64,000 nucleotides of DNA, taken from positions 1,860,001-1,924,000 of the forward strand of contig NZ_CP061171.1 in NCBI RefSeq assembly GCF_014692875.1, written 5' to 3'. Positions 56,707 to 64,000 of the stretch are shown one piece after another. This DNA comes from Pedobacter riviphilus. GTDB taxonomy: Bacteria; Bacteroidota; Bacteroidia; Sphingobacteriales; Sphingobacteriaceae. Both the position numbers and the translations under genes were made by a program. Position 1 is the stretch's first letter, and each line of letters opens with the position of its first letter. The notes beneath the pieces are model-generated. The model saw nothing but the letters and a program-made list of their open reading frames with translations. It was not told the origin of the DNA and did no database searches.

Positions 56707-57861
56707 ATGATGAATATAACCAGGAAAAAGATTTTTATCGTCTGCGACTCATCCAGATCCCTGCTAGATTTTAGAGGGAAATTGATCGAAAAGATGCAGC
56801 AACATAACCAGGTTTATGTGTTTACGCCTAAAATTGAACAAGAATCGGTTCGAAGTAAACTGAAAGAACTCAATGTAATTACCTACGAGAGTAAATTAGA
56901 CGGTAGTAACGTTTCCATCTTATCCGATTTAAGGTTTATCTTTTCGTTGTATAAACTCATCAGACAGATAAAGCCAGATATTTTTTTTCCTTACACCTTT
57001 AAACCTGTTATTTATGGCTCTTTCTTAGCTAAAATTTGCAAGGTTAAATTAATTGCTCCCATGCTTACCGGTTTAGGGTATAACTTTACCGATAATTCTT
57101 CCAGTAATAAACTAATTGTTAAAATAACGAGGTTATTACTAAAGTTGAGTCTGAAACCCAACCCACATTTAAGTATTATTTTTCAGAACAAGGACGATTC
57201 TCAACGTTTAATCGACCTAAAGATCCTGAATAAAAAACACCAGGTTTATGTGGTAAACGGCTCGGGAGTAGACTTAAGCCATTATCACTATTCCAAACCG
57301 AGCGCCTCGCCCGTAACATTTTTAATGGTATCGAGGCTCATCAATGCAAAAGGCATTAAAGAGTATTACGATGCCGCTAAATTAACCAAACAACGATTTC
57401 CACAAACCGTTTTTAAACTGATTGGACCATACGATCCTAATATAGATGCCATTGCACCTGAATTGTATCAAAAAATTATCAGTGGAGACACCATCCAATA
57501 CATAGGACAGGTTGATGATGTGCGACCGGATATTGAGCGCTCATCGGTAATGGTGCTTCCTTCTTATTATGGTGAAGGTGTTCCACGCTGTATACTTGAA
57601 GGAATGGCTATAGGCAGGGCGGTAATTACCTGCGACTCTGTAGGCTGCCGAGAAACGGTTAATAATGATCCTGAACAGGCTAACGGATTTCTTATTCCTG
57701 TTAAAGATGCAGGTGCACTAGCTAGTAAAATGGAGTATTTTATTACAAACAGTGATGATATTATTGCCTTTGGAAACAAAGCGCATGAATTTGCAAAAAC
57801 AAAATTTGATGTAAATATCGTTAATGCAGCGCTTTTTAAGATTATGCGTTTACAAGCTTAA
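56707..57861 (+). CDS. family 4 glycosyltransferase (PglA/WbpT-like)
   Basis: 384 aa. CDSSRSLLDFRGKLIEKM at the N-terminus and the pair FFPYTFKPVIYGSFLAKI, MLTGLGYNFTD are typical of the PglA-like N-acetylgalactosaminyltransferase group; VSRLINAKGIKEYYDAAKL and PSYYGEGVPRCILEGMAIGR form the donor site. PglA adds GalNAc onto a bacillosamine-type lipid carrier, matching the PglC-, PglD-, PglE- and PglF-like proteins in this locus. First gene after the hairpin. Confidence 0.88.
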   Translation: MMNITRKKIFIVCDSSRSLLDFRGKLIEKMQQHNQVYVFTPKIEQESVRSKLKELNVITYESKLDGSNVSILSDLRFIFSLYKLIRQIKPDIFFPYTFKPVIYGSFLAKICKVKLIAPMLTGLGYNFTDNSSSNKLIVKITRLLLKLSLKPNPHLSIIFQNKDDSQRLIDLKILNKKHQVYVVNGSGVDLSHYHYSKPSASPVTFLMVSRLINAKGIKEYYDAAKLTKQRFPQTVFKLIGPYDPNIDAIAPELYQKIISGDTIQYIGQVDDVRPDIERSSVMVLPSYYGEGVPRCILEGMAIGRAVITCDSVGCRETVNNDPEQANGFLIPVKDAGALASKMEYFITNSDDIIAFGNKAHEFAKTKFDVNIVNAALFKIMRLQA

Positions 57862-57913
57862 CTACCTTTTACGCATTGATAACTAACCAAATAAATAAAC
57901 TAAACCTAAAATT

Positions 57914-58717
57914 GTGAACAATACATTTATTTATAAACGAGCAACTTTAGCCGACTTTAGGGAAGCTATTGATGAGTATGGATGGGTTGTGTATGAAAAG
58001 GCAATCAATCAGAAATTAATTTCAGAAATAACCACAGGTTTCGAAACTTCTTACCTGTTAAGAAGAGAGATACAGGTTTTAAATGGAATTGAGGAGAATA
58101 TGGAAGGAACGTTACATCATTTGCTTGAGAAAGATAATTTCGCGATTGAGCTTTTGAGTAAGTTGTACTGCCACAGAGAAATCCGTGATTTTTTAGGCGG
58201 AAACTACATTCTTAACGGGATAAACGGAGTAATTAATACAAAAAAAAGCAAGTCCTATATCCAGAATATCCATCGCGATGTACGTACATTTTCGTCTGAA
58301 TTTAAGTTTATGATCCAGATGATTATTGTACTCGATGATTTTACCATATTTAATGGTGCCACGCACTTTTTGTCGGGCTCTCATAAACTGGATATCAAAC
58401 CAGAAGAAAAGCACTTTAAAGCTTTTGCTAAACAAGCTATCGCCAAAAAAGGAAGTATTATACTATTCGATTCCAATATCTGGCACGCAGGGGGCATTAA
58501 TTTCACCCGCAAACAGCGAAGAGCCTTAACCTTAGGTTTCACTAAACCTTATATTAAACAACAATTCGATTATCCTAGATTTTTAGGATATGAGTTTGGC
58601 GAAAAAATAAATAGCGATTTAAGGCAGATTATCGGTTACAATGCAAGGGTGCCAGCTAGTTTACAGGAATATTATAGGCCTGTAGAAAACAGGATGTATA
58701 AAGCAGATCAAGGATAG
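57914..58717 (+). CDS. PhyH-family Fe(II)/2-oxoglutarate dioxygenase-like protein
   Basis: 267 aa. The iron ligands are visible as IHRDVRTF (H-x-D, near residue 117) and the distal His in DSNIWHAGGINFT near 195, with FTRKQRRALTLGF providing the 2-oxoglutarate-binding Arg. GATHFLSGSHKL is the PhyH signature region. Start is GTG at 57914. Such proteins in glycan loci may hydroxylate or oxidise a sugar substituent; substrate unknown. Close to the aminotransferase-like gene, 11 bp downstream. Confidence 0.85.
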   Translation: MNNTFIYKRATLADFREAIDEYGWVVYEKAINQKLISEITTGFETSYLLRREIQVLNGIEENMEGTLHHLLEKDNFAIELLSKLYCHREIRDFLGGNYILNGINGVINTKKSKSYIQNIHRDVRTFSSEFKFMIQMIIVLDDFTIFNGATHFLSGSHKLDIKPEEKHFKAFAKQAIAKKGSIILFDSNIWHAGGINFTRKQRRALTLGFTKPYIKQQFDYPRFLGYEFGEKINSDLRQIIGYNARVPASLQEYYRPVENRMYKADQG

Positions 58718-58728
58718 AGGATAATACT

Positions 58729-59699
58729 ATGGGAACAGAAATCCATTCACCCAAAACTATAGGTGGTTATATTCCACTCGAATTATCAAAAGGAGAGGGG
58801 TATTACCCTGATTTAATTGCACTTAATACAGGCAGAAATGCACTGGAGTATGTATTAAGGATAAGAAAATACTCCACCATATATCTTCCATACTATACCT
58901 GTGAAGTTTTGCTTGAACCACTCAAAAAATTAAATGTACAATATCACTTTTACCATATAGATGAAGATTTAGATCCAGTTATAGATTTTGAGATAGGCGA
59001 ACGTTGCTGCTTGCTTTATACCAATTACTTCGGACTTAAAACGGAAACTGTTAAAAGGTTAACCAAAGAAATCAAGAACCTGATAATAGATAATGCGCAA
59101 GCTTTTTTTTGCAAACCGGTAAACGATTGCGACACTTTTTACTCATGCCGCAAGTTTTTCGGCGTACCGGATGGGGCCTATCTCAATATCTCGAGTACAT
59201 TAGGTTTAAATTTAAAACAAGATCAATCAATAGATCGGTTTTCTCACCTGATTAAAAGCATCGATATCAACATTGAAGAGGGGTATGCAGATTACATAGA
59301 AAACAACAAGCAGTTGTGCAATAACGAAATCAAAAGGATGTCGGTTTTAACAGAAACCATTCTTTCAAGTATTGATTATGGTAAGTACGCCGAGATCAGA
59401 AGAAAGAACTTTGCCTACCTCAACGAACATTTGGGCAGGAAAATATCTTGAGACTAAACTTTTCAGGGGAAGATATTCCGATGGTTTACCCATTATTGTT
59501 AGAAAACCCATCCGTAAAACAGCAGCTCATTGATCAAAAAATATTTGTGGCCACCTATTGGCCTAACGTTTACGAATGGGCACATGTTGATAGTTATGAA
59601 TACTTTTTAGCCAAACATCTTGTTTCGTTGCCAATTGATCACCGCTACAGCATAGCCGATATGAAAGTAATTGTTAAAACTTTAAAATCGCTCATATGA
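58729..59699 (+). CDS. PLP aminotransferase-like protein, split by a one-base frameshift
   Basis: DegT-like fold type I protein, 323 aa if repaired. The first frame 58729-59451 carries NTGRNALEYVLR, YLPYYTCEVLLEPLKKL, LIIDNAQAFFCKP (PLP-ring Asp) and YSCRKFFGVPDGAYL, whose Lys would bind PLP. It stops at GRKIS; the second frame, 59448-59699, goes on with LRLNFSGEDIPMVYPLLLEN. One more A in the run 59440-59443 gives GRKNILRLNFSGED without a break. Substrate unknown. Its end overlaps the next ATG by four bases. Confidence 0.8.
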
Positions 59700-60190
59700 A
59701 TACGCAAATATACTTAAGGCCACTAGAATTAAAAGATGCTGATGTGTCGTACAAATGGAGAAACGATCCTGAAGTATGGTCGTACACCAAATTTGTGCTA
59801 AAAGATCCCATTACGGCCGAGGTTGAAAAACAGTGGCTATTAAATAAACTAAATCTGGCTAATGAAAAACGCTTTGCCATCTGCGTAAAAAATACGAATG
59901 AATATATAGGCAACATTCAGCTGCTCGATATTGAAAACGAGACTGCAGTGTTTCACCTCTTTATTGGCGAAAAGAAATACTGGGGAAAAGGCATAGGTTA
60001 TAACGCTTCTTTAATGCTGCTAAAATATGCCTTTTATAACCTTAATCTTAAACACATCTTTTTAGAAGTACACGCTGATAATCTGGCTGCTTATGCCATT
60101 TACAAAAAAGTAGGCTTTCAGCCTGTTTCACAACAGGAACATTTTATAAAAATGGTAATTAATTCTTCTGTTTTACTTGCCGCAAATTGA
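59696..60190 (+). CDS. GNAT family N-acetyltransferase (RimJ/RimL-like)
   Basis: 164 aa single GNAT domain: YLRPLELKDADVSYKWRNDPEV at the start, FIGEKKYWGKGIGYNASLMLL with the acetyl-CoA loop near residue 95, and HADNLAAYAIYKKVGF near 125. In glycan loci such enzymes acetylate amino sugars (e.g. WecD-like or PseH-like). ATG overlaps the stop of the aminotransferase-like gene (ATGA), so it probably works on that enzyme's amino product. Confidence 0.88.
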   Translation: MNTQIYLRPLELKDADVSYKWRNDPEVWSYTKFVLKDPITAEVEKQWLLNKLNLANEKRFAICVKNTNEYIGNIQLLDIENETAVFHLFIGEKKYWGKGIGYNASLMLLKYAFYNLNLKHIFLEVHADNLAAYAIYKKVGFQPVSQQEHFIKMVINSSVLLAAN

Positions 60191-60225
60191 TCTATTTACA
60201 ATCTACCCAAATTTAATAGCTCAAA

Positions 60226-61264
60226 ATGAGAAAGATTCTTACAATTGATGATAAACAAGAATGGTCTACATATGTAAAGCGCGCTTTGCATTACGATTTT
60301 TATCACACCTGGTATTACCACTCCTTAGATAAAAGTGGTTTTCCCATACTGTTTGTATATGAGGAAGGCGAAAATTACATTGCTTTTCCGCTTTTAAAGA
60401 GGAATATTCCCTGTTCCGATTTTTTCGATTTTACATCAGTTTATGGATACACTGGACCCATTTCAAACATGGATTTCAATGCGCTTGATGATGATTTTAT
60501 GGAACGTTTTAAAAATACATTCATAGCGTTTCTTAAAACTGGCCAAAATGTAACTGTTTTTTCAAGATTACATCCGTTTTTTCATCAGGAAAGGTTAATG
60601 GAGAAGTTTTCAGGGGTATACGCCAATGGGAAAACAGTTGTGATTGATTTAACTACCACCATTGAAAGTCAGCGGGCAGGCTACAGAAAAAGTGTAAAAG
60701 AAAAAAATCCGACGCCTGCGAAAGCGGGATTATGAAGTCAGAATTTCTACCGATATTAATGATGCAAGCATATTTTCTGAAATATATACCGAAAATATGA
60801 TTAGAATAGGCGCCAAAGATCATTATCTTTTTAATAATGCTTATTTCGTTGCACTACTTTCCTCCGACGAATTTGATAGCAAGCTTTTTTTGGTGTATAA
60901 GGATGGAATAGCCATATCAGGGGCCATTGTAGTTTGTACCAAAGAAATTATGCAAGTGCACCTTTTGGCTACCAGAACTATTTATCTGTTCGAATCTCCA
61001 GCTAAGTTATTAACTGATGAAATTACCGTAATTGGTAGGCAATTGGGCTATAAATATTTTAATCTGGGTGGTGGTGTTAATTTTAAAGAAGACACCCTAT
61101 TCGGCTGGAAGATGGGTTTCTCTAATCTATGCTTCGAATTTAATAGTTGGCGGTATATTGCCAATAACGAATTATACAATACACTCCTCAGCGAGAGATC
61201 GCTTGATCCCTATTCGACTGTTGATTTTTTTCCACTCTACCGTAGTCCTGTAATTGCTTCATAA
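60226..61264 (+). CDS. FemAB-like acyltransferase, split by a one-base frameshift
   Basis: 345 aa if repaired; paralogue of the next gene. First frame 60226-60735 has YDFYHTWYYHSLDKSGFPILF, SVYGYTGPISNMDF and VFSRLHPFF, ending after VKEKNPTPAKAGL; second frame 60797-61264 resumes at RIGAKDHYLFNNAYF and has YFNLGGGVNFKEDTLFGWKMGF. Removing one A from the A7 run 60701-60707 gives VKEKIRRLRKRDYEVRI and continues unbroken to the second part. GNAT-fold proteins of this type transfer amino acids or acyl groups to amine acceptors. Confidence 0.8.
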
Positions 61265-61288
61265 TTAATTATTAAACTCTCTTAATAA

Positions 61289-62353
61289 ATGGATATGCTA
61301 ATTGAAAATAACGCTAGTGGCACTACTTTACAATTAACTTTAACACAAAAGGATGATTGGGTAAAGTATATTAGCTTGGCTGCCGATTATGATTTTTATC
61401 ATACCTGGCACTACCATGCTATGGCAAGCAACGGAAGACCCATTTTATTTGTGTATTGCGAAGCTAATAATTTTATCGCCATACCTTTATTAGAACGCGC
61501 AATTCAAGACACACCATATTACGATTTACATTGCGTTTATGGTTATTCAGGTCCGATTTCCAACCTTAAATTTAGCGATACAAGTGAGCGCTTGAAAAGA
61601 AATTTTCTAAAAGCTTTTTCAGCATTTTTATATAAAGGTAGCTACGTTTCTGTTTTCTCCAGACTTCATCCTTTTTTTGATCAAAATATTCTGTTACAAG
61701 AAACGGATAGCATATATGAAAATGGAAAAACGGTTGTTATTAACTTACAACAAAGTATTGAAGAGCAACGGAAACAGTATAGGCAAACAACAAGAGATAG
61801 CATTAAGAAGTGTAGAAAGTTTGGTTATGTTTCTGTAGAGACTACCGCTCAGGAAGATATTGCTGCTTTCACAAAGCTCTATCAATCTAATATGAACCGT
61901 ATCAGTGCTGCTGATTTTTATCTTTTTACTGAAGAATACTTTACGAAGCTTGTTCGGGCCAAAGAATTCGACTGTAAGTTAATCTTGGTTTATTCAAACG
62001 ATGATTTAGTTTGCGGCAGTATCATTATGTGTACTAATGGTATTATACAGGGGCACTTAATTGCCACTAATGCGCATTATCTTAAAAATTCTCCGGCTAA
62101 ATTTTTGGTTGATGAAATTAGTGAGTTAGGTCGTAAATGGAAGATGAAATACTACCATTTAGGTGGTGGGCTTGGTTATAAAGAAGATTCGCTCTTAGAA
62201 TGGAAACTGGGCTTTTCGAATATGGTTTTAGATTATTACAGTTGGCGTTTTATTGCCAATAAAGCTGTTTATAACCAGTTAGTAGAAAAATCGGGTAACC
62301 AAATACATACAAATGCTGACTTTTTTCCCCTTTATAGAATGATACCTCAATAA
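61289..62353 (+). CDS. FemAB-like (Acetyltransf_6) acyltransferase
   Basis: 354 aa, intact paralogue of the preceding gene: YDFYHTWHYHAMASNGRPILF, CVYGYSGPISNLKF, VFSRLHPFFDQN, TRDSIKKCRKFGY and YYHLGGGLGYKEDSLLEWKLGF. Two GNAT-fold halves as in FemX/FemAB. Family members use aminoacyl-tRNA or acyl-CoA to modify peptidoglycan or exopolysaccharide; no tRNA-binding coiled-coil arm is seen, so transfer to a sugar amine is my guess. Follows its paralogue by 24 bp. Confidence 0.88.
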   Translation: MDMLIENNASGTTLQLTLTQKDDWVKYISLAADYDFYHTWHYHAMASNGRPILFVYCEANNFIAIPLLERAIQDTPYYDLHCVYGYSGPISNLKFSDTSERLKRNFLKAFSAFLYKGSYVSVFSRLHPFFDQNILLQETDSIYENGKTVVINLQQSIEEQRKQYRQTTRDSIKKCRKFGYVSVETTAQEDIAAFTKLYQSNMNRISAADFYLFTEEYFTKLVRAKEFDCKLILVYSNDDLVCGSIIMCTNGIIQGHLIATNAHYLKNSPAKFLVDEISELGRKWKMKYYHLGGGLGYKEDSLLEWKLGFSNMVLDYYSWRFIANKAVYNQLVEKSGNQIHTNADFFPLYRMIPQ

Positions 62354-62384
62354 ATTTTAAACAAACATTTAATGATTCTCAATT

Positions 62385-64000
62385 ATGAAAAAGTTCTTCT
62401 TTCCAGATAAAGCACACTCAAGGTGGTTAATTTTATTGATTGATCAGATGATCGTTGTATGGACATTGTTTATATCCATTGTATTAACGAATACATTAAA
62501 CTATACCGAGGTTTTTAACTCAGGCAATGCTATTTATGTGGCCCTTTATTGTTCCATCGCGGCAGGTGTTTTTATTTCTTTAAGAATACACACCGGTATT
62601 ATCCGTTATTCCAATACCGAAGATATTTTAAGGGTTTTCCTTGCAGTTTTTGTAACCAGCTTACTCTTTGTTGGTGTAAATAAAATACTTTCGCAACGCT
62701 TTCAGTTGCTTTGGCATCTAATGGATAAAGCATTGATATTGAATTTTTTTATCTCCTCATCGCTGCTGATTCTTATGCGTATTTTAGTAAAAGGAGTATT
62801 TTTCTTTTTTAAAGAACTCAAATCGGAAGCTAAAGAGAATATTCTGATCTACGGATCGGAAAAAAAAGCAATCTTGATCAAGAACGCAATAGAACAGAAT
62901 GAAGATTCGAATCTGAATATTATCGGCTTTATTGACGATAACAGAGACCGCGTTGATAAATACCTCGAGCAGAAAAAAGTATACCATTCTTGTTCTGTTG
63001 AGCTATTAAAAGAGAAACACAATATAAAAAAGATACTTTTTGCGGAAGATGCGCTAAACACTTTAAACAAAAAGAAAATTATCGATATCTGTGTTAATAA
63101 GGGGATTAAGGTAATTATGGTGCCACCATCAGATAAATGGCTGTATGGTAAGTTAGATTCGCACCAATTACGCGATCTGAAAATTGAAGATCTGTTGGAA
63201 CGTGAACCGATTAAGCTCAATAACAAGAATATCCTGAAAGATTTAAGTGGTAAATGTATTTTGGTTACAGGCGCTGCAGGTTCCATCGGATCGGAGATTG
63301 TTCGACAGGCCTTACAGTATAATCCTAAATCGGTAATCCTTTGCGATCAGGCAGAAACACCGCTTCACGATTTAAAACTCGAACTGGAAGATAACTTCCA
63401 GAACTTAAATGTAAAGATATTTATGGCCAATGTGCAGAATATAAACCGGATCAGAACGTTATTCGAACTTTATAAACCTGAAATTGTTTTCCATGCTGCG
63501 GCTTATAAACATGTTCCTATGATGGAGAATAATCCAGCTGAGGCTATTTTAACCAATGTACTGGGCACTAAAAACATGGCCGATATATCAGTAGAATTTG
63601 GCGTAGAAAAGTTTGTAATGATCTCTACCGATAAAGCTGTTAAGCCAACAAATGTAATGGGGGCATCCAAACGTTTGGCCGAAATTTATATTCAATCGCT
63701 AAACAGTCCGGAAGTTATTTCAACAGACGAAATTACCACCCAAGCTTCACGAACCCGCTTTGTAACTACCCGTTTTGGAAATGTTTTGGGTTCAAATGGC
63801 TCTGTAATCCCAAGATTTAAAAGCCAGATAGAAAAACGAGGACCTATTACAGTAACCGATCCGGAGATTACCCGCTACTTTATGACTATTCCAGAAGCAG
63901 TTCAGTTGGTAATGGAAGCTGGGGCAATGGGCAAAGGAGGAGAAATATATCTTTTCGATATGGGAAAACCAGTTAAGATTGTCGATTTGGCTGTAAATAT
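62385..64000 (+). CDS. PglF/WbpM-like nucleotide-sugar 4,6-dehydratase (partial, runs off the window)
   Basis: Begins at ATG 62385 and is open to the window end (538 codons). N-terminal four-helix membrane part (about residues 12-140), a first Rossmann-like domain and a second, catalytic one with LVTGAAGSIGSEIVRQAL near residue 290. FHAAAYKHVPMMENNPAEAI, MISTDKAVKPTNVMGASKRLAE and RFVTTRFGNVLGSNGSVIPRF are diagnostic of PglF/WbpM/FlaA1 dehydratases, in which the usual catalytic Tyr is replaced by Met (VMGASK). Makes UDP-4-keto-6-deoxy-HexNAc, the substrate for the ArnB/PglE-like aminotransferase. Confidence 0.94.
   Translation, partial: MKKFFFPDKAHSRWLILLIDQMIVVWTLFISIVLTNTLNYTEVFNSGNAIYVALYCSIAAGVFISLRIHTGIIRYSNTEDILRVFLAVFVTSLLFVGVNKILSQRFQLLWHLMDKALILNFFISSSLLILMRILVKGVFFFFKELKSEAKENILIYGSEKKAILIKNAIEQNEDSNLNIIGFIDDNRDRVDKYLEQKKVYHSCSVELLKEKHNIKKILFAEDALNTLNKKKIIDICVNKGIKVIMVPPSDKWLYGKLDSHQLRDLKIEDLLEREPIKLNNKNILKDLSGKCILVTGAAGSIGSEIVRQALQYNPKSVILCDQAETPLHDLKLELEDNFQNLNVKIFMANVQNINRIRTLFELYKPEIVFHAAAYKHVPMMENNPAEAILTNVLGTKNMADISVEFGVEKFVMISTDKAVKPTNVMGASKRLAEIYIQSLNSPEVISTDEITTQASRTRFVTTRFGNVLGSNGSVIPRFKSQIEKRGPITVTDPEITRYFMTIPEAVQLVMEAGAMGKGGEIYLFDMGKPVKIVDLAVN

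Overview
The window looks like the chromosome of a Bacteroidota bacterium of the Sphingobacteriaceae type, probably Pedobacter or a close relative. I infer this from AT-rich DNA, TAnnTTTG-type -7 promoter elements with almost no Shine-Dalgarno sites, a UpxY/NusG-like antiterminator in front of a polysaccharide locus, Bacteroidota-type secreted proteins (DUF4412/GLPGLI-like, lipoprotein zincin, TolB-propeller amidohydrolase) and dispersed intergenic repeats. No database search was possible, so the genus is an inference. I saw no tRNA, rRNA, CRISPR array, transposase or replication origin.

Layout. 1-4 kb: purK-purE (minus strand) divergent from a flavoprotein, then a secreted hypothetical. 4-16.5 kb: radical SAM/B12 protein, small membrane protein, 1075-aa TolB-amidohydrolase, a YhcG-type PDDEXK nuclease, a short RecQ, a UMF1 transporter, a LutA-like protein and a DUF4412-like secreted protein. 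16.6-21.2 kb: acyltransferase, then the translation operon thrS-infC-rpmI-rplT closed by a strong terminator. 21.2-29 kb: YegP-like protein, secreted zincin with a discoidin domain behind a pair of LacI-type operator-like sites, a DnaQ-like exonuclease/CBS-DUF294 pair, and an M16 peptidase pair (one with the zinc motif, one without). 29.1-34 kb: glycerol catabolism glpD-glpK-glpF with a divergent DeoR-family regulator, then an orphan response regulator.

34.4 kb to the window end is one large exopolysaccharide/capsule locus, nearly all on the plus strand: Wza- and Wzc-like export proteins, a UpxY-like antiterminator, nucleotide-sugar enzymes (HexNAc 6-dehydrogenase, uronate 4-epimerase, PglF-like 4,6-dehydratase), three PLP aminotransferase-like proteins, a PglC-like priming transferase, six glycosyltransferases, Wzx, Wzy, an asparagine synthase-like amidotransferase, a PhyH-type dioxygenase, a GNAT, two FemAB-like acyltransferases, a propeller protein and a pectate-lyase-like lipoprotein. 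Together they suggest an acidic repeat unit with uronic acid and amino-dideoxy sugars, decorated by amidation or acylation, assembled by the Wzx/Wzy route and perhaps trimmed by its own lyase.

Four genes (thrS, wzy, an aminotransferase-like gene and a FemAB-like gene) are each split by one single-base shift at a short A or G run, and a fifth (the priming transferase) may have lost its natural start the same way. Because thrS is normally essential, homopolymer-length errors in the sequence are the simplest explanation; the features below treat each as one gene.
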